Assembly: GCF_031456495.1 (NCBI RefSeq)
Contig: NZ_JAVDUW010000003.1
Coordinates: 1-64,000 of the forward strand
Source: Pedococcus sp031456495
GTDB taxonomy: Bacteria > Actinomycetota > Actinomycetes > Actinomycetales > Dermatophilaceae
Reading direction: 5' to 3'
DNA: 64,000 bases
Positions 39,291 through 48,085 of this stretch are shown here, one piece after another (positions within the stretch are counted from its first letter, which is position 1; each line of letters begins with the position of its first letter). Under the pieces are notes generated by a model, which was not told where the DNA came from, did no database searches, and saw only the letters and a program-made list of their open reading frames with translations. The translations under genes and the position numbers were made by a program.

Positions 39291-39872
39291 TCAGGACGGG
39301 TAGTTCCCGCGGTCGACGAGCGGCCGGGGCATCCGCGAGCGGCGGATCTGGAAGCCGCGCATGACGGCGTACATGGCCAGGCCGCGCCCCACCTTGTCCT
39401 CGCCGAACTTCGCCACGAGCTGCTTCTTCAGCTTGCGCCACATGAGGAAGCCGTCGACGGCGGCGATGAGGATCAGGGCGTAGACGCCGATCGAGACCGC
39501 GGCGAAGACCCACGGGATGCGCACGAACGACAGCGCCAGCACGACCAGCATGACCGGCAGCATGAACTCGCCCAGGTTCCACCGGGCGTCCACGTAGTCG
39601 CGGATGTAGCGGCGGACCGGGCCCTTGTCGCGGGCGGGCAGGTGCGCGTCGTCACCGGTGACCATCGCCTGGCGCTGCTTGAGCGAGGCCTCGCGGCGGG
39701 CGAGGCGGTCGCGGTCGCGCGCCGCCTTGCGGTCGGTCTCGACGAGGGGACGCCGGCGGGCAGCCTCCTGGTCGCGCCGCTTGGGCGTCGGCCGGTTCTT
39801 GGCCCCCTCGCGCTCCGGGCGCGCGACGGTGTCGGCCTGCTGCTCGTTGAGGGTCTTGCCACGTCCAAACAC
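39291..39872 (-). CDS. DUF3043 family membrane protein
   Basis: 193 aa. A long basic N-terminus includes the family motif RPTPKRRDQEAARRRPL; two transmembrane segments follow (about residues 103-145), then a basic C-terminus with MYAVMRGFQIRRSRMPRP. DUF3043 is actinobacterial and of unknown function. The GTG start at 39872 has a leaderless-type -10. Confidence 0.85.
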   Translation of the reverse strand: MFGRGKTLNEQQADTVARPEREGAKNRPTPKRRDQEAARRRPLVETDRKAARDRDRLARREASLKQRQAMVTGDDAHLPARDKGPVRRYIRDYVDARWNLGEFMLPVMLVVLALSFVRIPWVFAAVSIGVYALILIAAVDGFLMWRKLKKQLVAKFGEDKVGRGLAMYAVMRGFQIRRSRMPRPLVDRGNYPS

Positions 39873-39878
39873 GACGCA

Positions 39879-39884
39879 ACTGTA
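39879..39884 (-). promoter_or_regulatory. -10 element (TACAGT) for leaderless DUF3043 gene
   Basis: On the minus strand CGGCATACAGT: the TACAGT hexamer ends 6 nt before the GTG at 39872 and its first three bases are the last three of a CGGCATAC octamer. Confidence 0.6.
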
Positions 39885-39943
39885 TGCCGTGCCGGTGCCG
39901 CCCCCCGAATCGCGCCCGGCGATGGCGCCGACAGGTCAGCCAC

Positions 39944-39949
39944 TAGGCT
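39944..39949 (+). promoter_or_regulatory. -10 element (TAGGCT) for leaderless M20 dipeptidase gene
   Basis: TAGGCT ends 7 nt before the GTG at 39957. Confidence 0.6.
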
Positions 39950-39956
39950 CGCCGCC

Positions 39957-41321
39957 GTGACCGACGACGTGCTCACCCAGGACCAGATCGACGACCTCCG
40001 GACCACCGTGGCGGGCCTGATGCCCGGCGTGCGCTCCGACCTCGAGGCGCTCACCCGCATCCCCAGCGTCAGCCTCGACGCGTTCGACCAGGCGCACGTG
40101 GAGGCGAGCGCCGAGGCGACCGCCGAGCTGCTGCGGGCCGAGGGGCTCGAGGTCGAGATCGTGCGCGAGGGCGGCCGGCCCGCCGTGATCGGCCACGTGG
40201 ACGGGCCCGAGGGTGCGCCCACCGTGCTGCTGTACGCGCACCACGACGTGCAGCCCCCGGGCGACGACGCCGACTGGGACAGCGCGCCGTTCGAGCCGAC
40301 CGAGCGCGACGGCCGCTTGTACGGCCGCGGTGCGGCCGACGACAAGGCCGGGATCATGGCGCACGTCGCGGCGCTGCGCGCGCACGCCGGCCGGCTACCC
40401 GTCGGCGTGACGATCTTCGTCGAGGGGGAGGAGGAGATCGGCTCGGACTCCCTGCCGACCATCCTCGAGCGCCACGGCGACAAGCTGCGGGCCGACGCGA
40501 TCGTCCTCGCCGACTCGACGAACTGGGCGCTAGGCGAGCCGGCCCTGACGACGACGCTGCGCGGTCTCATCCGCGTGGTCGTCACCGTGACCACGCTCGA
40601 CCACGGCATCCACTCCGGCATGTTCGGCGGCGCCGTGCCCGACGCCGTCACCACCCTGATCCGGCTGCTCGCGACGTTCCACGACGAGGCGGGCGACGTC
40701 GCCGTCGCCGGGCTGAAGTCCGGGAGGGCCAGCGACCTGGACTTCGACGAGGCCCGGCTGCGCGAGGAGTCGGGGCTGCTCGACGGCGTCGAGGTCATCG
40801 GCACCGGCAGCCTGCTCGACCGCATCTGGGCCAAGCCCACCGCCACCGTCATCGGCTTCGACGCCCCGTCCGTGGCGAAGTCGTCCAACACCCTCGTGCC
40901 GACCGCGAGCGCCAAGGTCTCCATCCGACTGGCCCCCGACGAGCACCCGATGGAGGCGTATGCCGCGGTGCAGCGCCACGTCGAGGCGCACACGCCGTGG
41001 GGTGCCCGCGTGCAGGTGCACCTCGACGACCAGGGCGCCGGGTTCGCGGCCGACGCGGACGGACCCGTCTACGACCAGGCACGCGCCGCCTTCACCGACG
41101 CGTGGGGCGTCGAGCCGGTCGACATCGGCGTGGGCGGCTCGATCCCGTTCGTCGCCTCGTTCGCCGAGAAGTTCCCGGACGCGGCGATCCTCGTGACCGG
41201 TGTGGAGGACCCCGACACGCGCGCCCACGGCGCGAACGAGTCCCTGCACCTCGAGGAGTTCGAGAAGGTCTGCGTCGCCGAGGCGGTGCTGCTCGCCCGG
41301 CTCGGGGCGATGCCGCGATGA
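39957..41321 (+). CDS. M20 family dipeptidase
   Basis: 454-aa cytosolic metallopeptidase with two zinc sites. The metal-binding segments are YAHHDVQPPGD, GRGAADDKAG and EGEEEIGSD, with the catalytic Glu pair in EGEEEIG. Typical of cytosolic non-specific dipeptidases. The GTG at 39957 was chosen for the -10 spacing; an upstream in-frame extension lacks coding character. Its stop overlaps the start of a GH1 gene (ATGA), coupling the two. Confidence 0.9.
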   Translation: MTDDVLTQDQIDDLRTTVAGLMPGVRSDLEALTRIPSVSLDAFDQAHVEASAEATAELLRAEGLEVEIVREGGRPAVIGHVDGPEGAPTVLLYAHHDVQPPGDDADWDSAPFEPTERDGRLYGRGAADDKAGIMAHVAALRAHAGRLPVGVTIFVEGEEEIGSDSLPTILERHGDKLRADAIVLADSTNWALGEPALTTTLRGLIRVVVTVTTLDHGIHSGMFGGAVPDAVTTLIRLLATFHDEAGDVAVAGLKSGRASDLDFDEARLREESGLLDGVEVIGTGSLLDRIWAKPTATVIGFDAPSVAKSSNTLVPTASAKVSIRLAPDEHPMEAYAAVQRHVEAHTPWGARVQVHLDDQGAGFAADADGPVYDQARAAFTDAWGVEPVDIGVGGSIPFVASFAEKFPDAAILVTGVEDPDTRAHGANESLHLEEFEKVCVAEAVLLARLGAMPR

Positions 41322-42766
41322 CCGAGGGGTCGCAGGGGCCGTCGGGGCAGGGAGAGCAGGCGCGTGACTTCCCGCAGCTGCCGCAGGACTTCCTCTTCGG
41401 CGTGGCCTCGGCCTCCTACCAGGTGGAGGGCGCCGTCGACGAGGACGGCCGCGGCCGGTCGGTCTGGGACACGTTCTGCGAGCGGCCGGGCGCGATCGCG
41501 AACGGCGACACCGGGGCGGTCGCGTGCGACCACTACCACAGGTACCGCGAGGACGTCGCGCTGCTGAAGGACCTCGGCGTCGACAGCTACCGCTTCTCGG
41601 TCGCGTGGCCGCGGGTGCTGCCGACCGGCGCCGGTGAGGTCAACGCCGCCGGGCTCGACTTCTACGACCGGCTCGTCGACGAGCTGCTCGCGGCCGGGAT
41701 CCAGCCCGCCGCGACCCTGTTCCACTGGGACACCCCGCAGGCACTCGAGGACACCGGCGGGTGGGCGAGCCGGGACACCGCCGAGCACTTCGCGGCATAC
41801 GCCTCGGTCGTCGGTGAGCGGCTCGGTGACCGGGTCGCGCGCTGGATGACGCTCAACGAGCCGAACGTCGTCACCATGCTCGGCTACGCGCTCGGGGTGC
41901 ATGCCCCGGGGCGGTCGATGGGCTTCGAGGCGCTGCCGGTGGCGCACCACCTCCTGCTCGGCCACGGGCTGGCGGCGCAGGCGCTGCGGGCGGCCGGCTG
42001 CTCGAACCTGGGCATCGCGAGCAACCACGCACCCGTGTGGCCGGCGTCCGACAGCCCGGAGGACCGGCAGGCCGCCGAGGTCTACGACAACCTCTGGAAC
42101 TGGATGTTCGCGGACCCGGTGCTGCTGGGCCGCTACCCGGTCGAGGGCACCGAGCAGGGCTTCCCGACCTGGCGCGACGGGGACCTCGAGACCATCCGCC
42201 AGCCTCTGGACTGGTTCGGCATCAACTACTACAACCCCGCCCGCATCGGCGCCCCCGGCAGCGCCGCGGCGGACGACGCTGCCACCGGGCAGGCACCCGC
42301 CGCCGGTGAGGTCGTGGCGGACGGGCCGCCGATGCCCGAGGGCCTGCCGTTCGAGAGCCGCCGGATCGAGGGCTTTGAGCGCACCGACTTCGACTGGCCG
42401 ATCGTGCCCGAGGGCCTGGCGCAGGTCGTGCGGCAGTTCCGCGACCGGTACGGCGACGCGCTGCCGCCCGTCTACATCACCGAGAGCGGCTGCTCGTTCT
42501 CCGACGGCCCGGTCGACGGGCGCGTCGCGGACGACCGCCGCATCGCCTACCACGACGCCCACCTGCGGGCGCTCGCCGGCGAGATCGCCGACGGGGCCGA
42601 CGTGCGCGGCTACTTCGCGTGGTCGGCGACCGACAACTTCGAGTGGGCCGAGGGGTACCGCCAGCGGTTCGGGCTCGTGCACGTCGACTACGCCACGCAG
42701 GTGCGCACCCCGAAGGACTCCTACCACTGGTACCGCGACCTCATCGCGCACACGCGCGGTCGCTGA
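41318..42766 (+). CDS. second family 1 glycoside hydrolase (beta-glucosidase-like)
   Basis: 482-aa cytosolic GH1 protein, related to but distinct from the bglC product. It has the N-terminal signature FLFGVASASYQVEGA and the acid/base in TLNEPN. The nucleophile motif is TESG rather than the usual TENG, so the catalytic Glu is kept with a changed neighbour. An insertion rich in Ala and Gly (about residues 315-340) follows INYYNPARIG. No CebR box lies near. The ATG overlaps the dipeptidase stop, an uncommon partnership. Confidence 0.9.
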   Translation: MTEGSQGPSGQGEQARDFPQLPQDFLFGVASASYQVEGAVDEDGRGRSVWDTFCERPGAIANGDTGAVACDHYHRYREDVALLKDLGVDSYRFSVAWPRVLPTGAGEVNAAGLDFYDRLVDELLAAGIQPAATLFHWDTPQALEDTGGWASRDTAEHFAAYASVVGERLGDRVARWMTLNEPNVVTMLGYALGVHAPGRSMGFEALPVAHHLLLGHGLAAQALRAAGCSNLGIASNHAPVWPASDSPEDRQAAEVYDNLWNWMFADPVLLGRYPVEGTEQGFPTWRDGDLETIRQPLDWFGINYYNPARIGAPGSAAADDAATGQAPAAGEVVADGPPMPEGLPFESRRIEGFERTDFDWPIVPEGLAQVVRQFRDRYGDALPPVYITESGCSFSDGPVDGRVADDRRIAYHDAHLRALAGEIADGADVRGYFAWSATDNFEWAEGYRQRFGLVHVDYATQVRTPKDSYHWYRDLIAHTRGR

Positions 42767-42842
42767 GCCACGGGGCCGCGCGGGCGCGGTGGGCCGGCGT
42801 CCCACAGCACCCGCGCGGTCGGTGGGGTCGCGCCCGCACAGG

Positions 42843-42848
42843 TAGGTT
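42843..42848 (+). promoter_or_regulatory. -10 element (TAGGTT) for leaderless thiol-transferase gene
   Basis: TAGGTT ends 6 nt before the ATG at 42855. Confidence 0.6.
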
Positions 42849-42854
42849 CGCCCC

Positions 42855-43877
42855 ATGGCTGAGGGCAGCAAGGGCAAGGGCTACGTCGAGCCGTCGTTCG
42901 AGCGCGACACGCGCTACATCAACGACCGCATCACCACCCGGGGCGACGGCGAGGGGGAGTGGCCGGTGGAGGCCGGGCGGTACCGGCTGGTCGCCGCGCG
43001 GGCCTGCCCGTGGGCCAACCGCGCCATCATCGTGCGCCGCCTGCTCGGCCTCGAGGACGCGTTGCCCATGGGCCTGTGCGGACCGACGCACGACGAGGAC
43101 AGCTGGACCTTCGACCTCGACCCCGGCGGCGTCGACCCGGTGCTCGGGATCCCGCGCCTCAAGGACGCGTACGAGAAGCGCCAGCCCGGCTACCCGCGCG
43201 GCATCACGGTCCCCGCCGTCGTCGACGTCCCCACCGGGCAGGTCGTCACCAACGACTTCGCCCCCCTGACCCTCGACCTGTCGACGCAGTGGACCGCGTT
43301 CCACCGCGACGGCGCGCCGGACCTGTACCCCGAGGCGCTGCGCGACGAGATGGACGAGGTCATGCAGCGCGTCTACACCGAGGTCAACAACGGCGTGTAC
43401 CGCTGCGGGTTCGCCGGCGAGCAGGAGGCGTACGACGCGGCATACGACCGGCTCTTCACGGCGCTCGACTGGCTGGAGGAGCGGCTCGCGTCGCGGCGGT
43501 TCCTCATGGGCGACACCATCACCGAGGCCGACGTGCGGCTCTTCACCACCCTCGTGCGGTTCGACCCGGTCTACCACGGCCACTTCAAGTGCAACCGGTC
43601 CACGCTGGGCGAGCTGCCGGTGCTGTGGGCCTACGCCCGAGACCTGTTCCAGACGCCGGGGTTCGGCGACACCGTGGACTTCGTGCAGATCAAGCGGCAC
43701 TACTACGTGGTCCACCACGACATCAACCCGACCGGCATCGTCCCCAAGGGGCCGGACCTGAGCGGCTGGCTCACCGCCCACGGACGGGAGGAGCTCGGTG
43801 GCCGGCCGTTCGGCGACGGCACGCCCCCGGGCCCCGTGCGCGAGGACGAGCGCGTCCCGGCGGAGCACCAGCCGTGA
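42855..43877 (+). CDS. glutathionyl-hydroquinone reductase-like transferase (YqjG/ECM4 family)
   Basis: 340 aa. The N-terminal thioredoxin-like half carries the CPWANRA active-site motif with catalytic cysteine; the C-terminal GST-type helical half contains FLMGDTITEADVRLFTTLVRFDPVYHGHFKCN, diagnostic of the glutathionyl-hydroquinone reductase family. Actinobacteria mostly use mycothiol, so the in vivo thiol is uncertain. Its stop overlaps the start of the next gene (GTGA), indicating coupled translation. Confidence 0.88.
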   Translation: MAEGSKGKGYVEPSFERDTRYINDRITTRGDGEGEWPVEAGRYRLVAARACPWANRAIIVRRLLGLEDALPMGLCGPTHDEDSWTFDLDPGGVDPVLGIPRLKDAYEKRQPGYPRGITVPAVVDVPTGQVVTNDFAPLTLDLSTQWTAFHRDGAPDLYPEALRDEMDEVMQRVYTEVNNGVYRCGFAGEQEAYDAAYDRLFTALDWLEERLASRRFLMGDTITEADVRLFTTLVRFDPVYHGHFKCNRSTLGELPVLWAYARDLFQTPGFGDTVDFVQIKRHYYVVHHDINPTGIVPKGPDLSGWLTAHGREELGGRPFGDGTPPGPVREDERVPAEHQP

Positions 43878-45127
43878 GCGCGGCCGCAGGCACCGTCGCC
43901 CGCGAGCACGACCTCGTCGTCTTCGGCGCCACCGGGTTCGTCGGCCGGCTGCTCGCCGCCTACCTGGCCGAGCACGCCCCCGCCGGCACGCGGGTCGCCC
44001 TCGCCGGGCGCTCGCGCGAGCGGCTCGAGGCGGTCCGCGCCGGGCTGCCGGGTGCCGCCCGGGACTGGCCGGTCCTCGTGGCCGACGCCGCCGACGAGGC
44101 GTCCCTGGCCGGCCTCGCCGCCTCGACGACCGCCGTCGTGACCACGGTCGGTCCGTACCTGCGGTACGGGCTTCCCCTGGCGCGCGCCTGCGCCGAGGCC
44201 GGGACGCACTACGCCGACCTCACCGGGGAGGTGCTGTTCGTCCGGCGGCTCGCCGACGAGGTGCACCGGACCGCCCTCACGACGGGCGCCCGGGTCGTCA
44301 CCGCCTGCGGCTACGACTCCGTGCCGTCCGACCTCGGGGTGCTGGTGCTGCACGAGCGGGCCGAGCGCGACGGTGCGGGCGACCTGCTCGACACCACGCT
44401 GCTGGCCCGGATGAAGGGCGGCTTCTCCGGCGGCACCATCGACTCCGCCCGCGCCCAGCTCGAGGCCCTGGGCTCCGACCCTGCCCTCTCGAAGGTCCTG
44501 CGCGACCCCTACGCGCTCAGCCCCGACCGCGCCTCCGAGCCCGACCTCGGTCCGGAGCGCGACCCGCGGTCGGTCTTCGTCGAGCGCGACACCGGCCAGT
44601 GGGTGGGACCGTTCGTGATGGCGGACTTCAACACGCGGATCGTCCGGCGCAGCAACGCCCTGCTGGGCCACGCGTACGGTCGCCGCTTCCGCTACCGCGA
44701 GCTCAGCGGCTACGGCACCGGGTTCGCCGGGCGGCGCCGCGCCACGATCGTCACGGGGGCGCTGGGCCTGGCGATGGCCGGCATGGCCGACCCGCGGACG
44801 CGTCCGCTCGTCGACCGCCTCGCCCCCAAGCCCGGCGAGGGCCCCAGCGAGCAGGCCCGCGAGTCCGGCTGGTTCCGCATGCAGGTGCGCACCACCACGA
44901 CGAGCGGGCGGCGCTACGTCGCCACCGTGGCCGCGCAGGGCGACCCCGGGTATGCCGCGACGGCCGTCATGCTGGGCGAGGCCGCGCTGGCGCTGGCGCT
45001 GGACGGCGACCGGCTGCCGCCGGCAGCCGGTGTCCTGACCCCGGCGACCGCCATCGGCGACCGGCTCGTCGAGCGGCTGCGCGAGCAGGACTTCACCATC
45101 GCCGTGGAGGAGCTGCACGGCCGCTGA
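43874..45127 (+). CDS. saccharopine dehydrogenase-like / trans-acting enoyl reductase family protein
   Basis: 417 aa. The N-terminal Rossmann fold opens with LVVFGATGFVGRLLAAYL; then TVGPYLRYGLPLARACAEAGTHYADLTGE and CGYDSVPSDLG, typical of the saccharopine-dehydrogenase-like family that includes mycobacterial trans-acting enoyl reductases. One hydrophobic segment (about residues 290-310) may associate with the membrane. Substrate unknown. It is coupled to the upstream thiol-transferase gene by a 4-nt overlap. Confidence 0.85.
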   Translation: MSAAAGTVAREHDLVVFGATGFVGRLLAAYLAEHAPAGTRVALAGRSRERLEAVRAGLPGAARDWPVLVADAADEASLAGLAASTTAVVTTVGPYLRYGLPLARACAEAGTHYADLTGEVLFVRRLADEVHRTALTTGARVVTACGYDSVPSDLGVLVLHERAERDGAGDLLDTTLLARMKGGFSGGTIDSARAQLEALGSDPALSKVLRDPYALSPDRASEPDLGPERDPRSVFVERDTGQWVGPFVMADFNTRIVRRSNALLGHAYGRRFRYRELSGYGTGFAGRRRATIVTGALGLAMAGMADPRTRPLVDRLAPKPGEGPSEQARESGWFRMQVRTTTTSGRRYVATVAAQGDPGYAATAVMLGEAALALALDGDRLPPAAGVLTPATAIGDRLVERLREQDFTIAVEELHGR

Positions 45128-45177
45128 CGCGGCGCGGTGACGCGACCCGCCTGCGGGGCCGTCCCACCGCGCGGCTG

Positions 45178-46374
45178 TCAGTCGCGGCTGGTGGGCCCCG
45201 GCAGGGCGAGCATCTGGTCGAGGGCCACGCGGGCCCAGTGCGCGACGTCCGGGTCGACCCGGATCGGGTTGACCACGCGGCCCTGGACGAGGGACTCCAG
45301 CGCCCAGACCAGGTGCGGCAGGTCGATGCGGTTCATCGTCGAGCAGTAGCAGACGTTCTTCTCCAGGAACGCGATCCGCTGCTCGGGGAACTGCTCGGCC
45401 AGCCGGCGCACGAGGTTGAGCTCGGTGCCGACGACCCACGACGTGCCGGCCGGTGCGGCTGCGATCGTCGCGATGATCTTCTCGGTCGACCCGACCTCGT
45501 CGGCCGCCTCGACGACCTCGTGCCGGCACTCGGGGTGGACGATCACCTTGACCCCGGGGATGTCGCGCCGGGCCTGCTCGACCGCCTCGAGGGTGAAGCG
45601 GCCGTGGACCGAGCAGTGCCCGCGCCACAGGACCATCGTGGCCGCGTCGAGCTCCTCGCGGGTGAGGCCGCCGTTCGGCTTGTGCGGGTCCCAGACGACG
45701 CAGTCCTCGAGCGCGCCACCGAGGTCGCGCACGTACGTGTTGCGGCCGAGGTGCTGGTCGGGCAGGAACAGCACCTTGCCGCCCTCGCCGGCCTGCTCCA
45801 GAGCCCAGGACAGCGCCGTCCTCGCGTTCGAGGAGGTGCAGACCGTGCCGCCGTGGCGCCCGGTGAAGGCCTTGATGGCCGCCGAGGAGTTCATGTAGGT
45901 CACCGGCACCGTGCGGTCGGCGACGCCCGCCGCGACGAGGTCCTCCCAGGCGTCCTCGACCTGCTGGATCGCGGCCATGTCCGCCATGGAGCACCCGGCG
46001 GCGAGGTCCGGCAGGATCACCGTCTGCTCGTCGCTGGTCAGGATGTCGGCCGACTCGGCCATGAAGTGCACGCCGCAGAACACGATGTACGGCGCGTCCG
46101 GGCGTGCCGCGGCGTCCTTGGCCAGCTTGAACGAGTCGCCGGTGACGTCCGCGAACTCGATGACCTCGTCACGCTGGTAGTGGTGCCCGAGCACGAAGAC
46201 CCGGTCGCCGAGCGCCGCCTTCGCGGCCCGCGCCCGCTCGACCAGGCCGGGGTCGGACGGTGCCGGCAGGTCGCCGGGGCACTCGACCCCTCGCTCGGTG
46301 TGCAGGTCGGTCCCGTGGCCCAGGACCAGCAGGGGGAGCGGGGCGTTGCGCGGCGTCGCGGAGGTGGTGCTCAC
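45178..46374 (-). CDS. nadA: quinolinate synthase A
   Basis: 398-aa [4Fe-4S] enzyme condensing iminoaspartate with dihydroxyacetone phosphate to quinolinate for NAD synthesis. Motifs: FVLGHHYQRDEVIEFAD, YMNSSAAIKA, VCTSSNA, FLPDQHLGRNT and HPECRHEV. The cluster cysteines are in IVFCG, HPECRHEV and the C-terminal region. The GTG at 46374 is preceded at 6 nt by a -10 hexamer. nadB and nadC are not in the window. Confidence 0.95.
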   Translation of the reverse strand: MSTTSATPRNAPLPLLVLGHGTDLHTERGVECPGDLPAPSDPGLVERARAAKAALGDRVFVLGHHYQRDEVIEFADVTGDSFKLAKDAAARPDAPYIVFCGVHFMAESADILTSDEQTVILPDLAAGCSMADMAAIQQVEDAWEDLVAAGVADRTVPVTYMNSSAAIKAFTGRHGGTVCTSSNARTALSWALEQAGEGGKVLFLPDQHLGRNTYVRDLGGALEDCVVWDPHKPNGGLTREELDAATMVLWRGHCSVHGRFTLEAVEQARRDIPGVKVIVHPECRHEVVEAADEVGSTEKIIATIAAAPAGTSWVVGTELNLVRRLAEQFPEQRIAFLEKNVCYCSTMNRIDLPHLVWALESLVQGRVVNPIRVDPDVAHWARVALDQMLALPGPTSRD

Positions 46375-46380
46375 GCCCGC

Positions 46381-46386
46381 ATCGTA
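46381..46386 (-). promoter_or_regulatory. -10 element (TACGAT) for leaderless nadA
   Basis: On the minus strand CGGCATACGAT: TACGAT ends 6 nt before the GTG at 46374 and overlaps a CGGCATAC octamer. Confidence 0.6.
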
Positions 46387-46527
46387 TGCCGTGCTGCCGG
46401 ACGTCCCGGTCGTGGCGTCGCACGCTGCTCCCGCAGGGCCGCCGGCACAGCGGGCCCGTGGCGGGCGTCCGGGGAACTCACAGGCTTCGTACAGACGCAG
46501 CCGAGCCCCGAGGGGGACGATGCCACC

Positions 46528-47637
46528 ATGTCGCTGACCGGGACCGCCCTGCCCGTGGTCCTCGCCGTGGTCGCGCTCGTGCTGTTCGGCCTGCTGGTGG
46601 CGGGGATCCCGCAGGTGCGCAGGCGGTGGGCCGCGATGGCGACCCGCGGTGGCGGCATCGCGGTGCTCAACGTCGTGGTGCTCTGCCTCGTCGGCGTCGT
46701 CGCCAACGACCACTTCGGCTTCTACGTGAGCTGGTCCGACCTCGCAGGTGCGCGCTCGCCGGTCACCGTCACCCACCACGGTGCGTCGGCCCGTACGGCG
46801 GCGACGCAGCGGATGCGCAGCCCGCTCACCCCACCCCCCTCGGTGCTGCCGGCGCTGCGCTCCTCCGGACGGCTGCAGACCCTCACGGTCGCCGGACCCC
46901 GCAGTGGACTCACCGGGCAGGTGCTGGTCCTGCTCCCGGCGGGCTACGACCCGACCTCGCCCCGCCGCTACCCCGTGATCGAGGCGCTGCACGGCATACC
47001 GGCCACGCCCTCCTCGTGGTTCACCGGGATGGACCTGCAGACCGCACTGGACAGCCAGGTCGCCGCGCACGCCATCGCGCCGAGCGTCGTCGTGCTGCCG
47101 CAGGTCAACTTCCCGCTCTCCCTGGACGGGGAGTGCGTCAACGGGCCGCCCGGCACCCCGCAGGTGGAGACGTGGCTGGCCACGGACGTGCCGCGGTTCG
47201 TCACGTCCCACTTCCGGGTGGCGACCGACCGCGCGTCCTGGGCCGTCGCCGGGTACTCCGAGGGCGGCTGGTGCTCGGCCATGGTGGGGATGCTCCACCC
47301 GGACGTGTTCGGTGGCGACCTGGTCTTCAGCGGCACGTTCCGGCCGGAGTTCACCCGGGCGTACCAGCCGTTCGGGCGCACGCTGCCGTCGCGGTACGAC
47401 CTGGTGACGCTGGCCCACCGGCACCCACCGGCACTGGCCATGTGGGTGCAGTCGAGCAAGCGCGACGGGTACTCCTACCCGCCGACCGCCGCCTTCCTCA
47501 AGCAGGTGAAGGCGCCGCTGTCGGTGACGACGGACCTGCTCAAGACGGGCGGCCACCGCGAGATGCTGTGGGCCTCCGAGCTGCCGGGCGCGCTGAAGTG
47601 GCTGGGGCAGAACGTGCCGGGCTTCGCCCCCCACTGA
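46528..47637 (+). CDS. esterase family (alpha/beta-hydrolase) protein with N-terminal membrane segments
   Basis: 369 aa. Two hydrophobic segments (about residues 7-27 and 43-60) anchor a large extracytoplasmic alpha/beta-hydrolase domain of the putative esterase (PF00756, antigen 85-like) type. The nucleophile is in AGYSEGGWCS; a late histidine in KTGGHREMLW completes the likely triad. Such proteins include mycolyltransferase relatives and cell-surface esterases; the substrate is unknown. AGGGGG lies 11 nt before the ATG. Divergent from nadA. Confidence 0.82.
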   Translation: MSLTGTALPVVLAVVALVLFGLLVAGIPQVRRRWAAMATRGGGIAVLNVVVLCLVGVVANDHFGFYVSWSDLAGARSPVTVTHHGASARTAATQRMRSPLTPPPSVLPALRSSGRLQTLTVAGPRSGLTGQVLVLLPAGYDPTSPRRYPVIEALHGIPATPSSWFTGMDLQTALDSQVAAHAIAPSVVVLPQVNFPLSLDGECVNGPPGTPQVETWLATDVPRFVTSHFRVATDRASWAVAGYSEGGWCSAMVGMLHPDVFGGDLVFSGTFRPEFTRAYQPFGRTLPSRYDLVTLAHRHPPALAMWVQSSKRDGYSYPPTAAFLKQVKAPLSVTTDLLKTGGHREMLWASELPGALKWLGQNVPGFAPH

Positions 47638-47662
47638 CCGTCCCGGGGCGCGCCCAGCGGCC

Positions 47663-47887
47663 TCAGAGCAGGTGGATCTTGGGGCTGCTGCGCGCGACGC
47701 TGACGTGCTGGTCGCCGAAGCGCACGACGACGCGGTCGTCGTCGAGCTTGACCACGGACCCGAGGCCGTGGCGGTCGTGGGAGACGCGGTCGCCGACGGC
47801 GAAGGTGGGGTGCACGACCGGCTCGGTGTCCCGGTTGAACGGGCTGTTCTGCAGGTGGGGGCGTTTGCTCGGGGGGCGAGTGGACAT
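47663..47887 (-). CDS. conserved hypothetical protein with Tudor/CarD-like small domain (74 aa)
   Basis: After a basic, Pro-rich N-terminus of about 28 residues, the segment VHPTFAVGDRVSHDRHGLGSVVKLDDDRVVVRFGD resembles the small beta-barrel found at UvrD/PcrA C-termini and in CarD-type RNA polymerase interaction domains. Its role is inferred only as possible nucleic-acid or RNA-polymerase binding. GGGAGGC abuts the ATG at 47887. Divergent from the helicase gene. Confidence 0.7.
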   Translation of the reverse strand: MSTRPPSKRPHLQNSPFNRDTEPVVHPTFAVGDRVSHDRHGLGSVVKLDDDRVVVRFGDQHVSVARSSPKIHLL

Positions 47888-47964
47888 GCCTCCCAGTGTC
47901 CACCCATTCCGGACGGTTCGCGTGCGCCACCCCCTCCACGTCGTGGCGCAGGCGCTCCGGCAGG

Positions 47965-47970
47965 TAGACT
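47965..47970 (+). promoter_or_regulatory. -10 element (TAGACT) with long leader before the DEAD-box gene
   Basis: TAGACT would start RNA near 47977, leaving a leader of about 110 nt before the GTG at 48086. Long leaders are common for cold-shock-type helicase genes. I could not fold it convincingly. Confidence 0.4.
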
Positions 47971-48085
47971 CAGGGGGTCGCCCGGACAGTTTCGCCACGG
48001 GCGCCTCGCGATTTCCCTCCTGTGTGCTGCGGCCCACTGTGGCCCGCCCGGCGGAACGCCTCTCTGACCTCTGGAGTACCCACCT

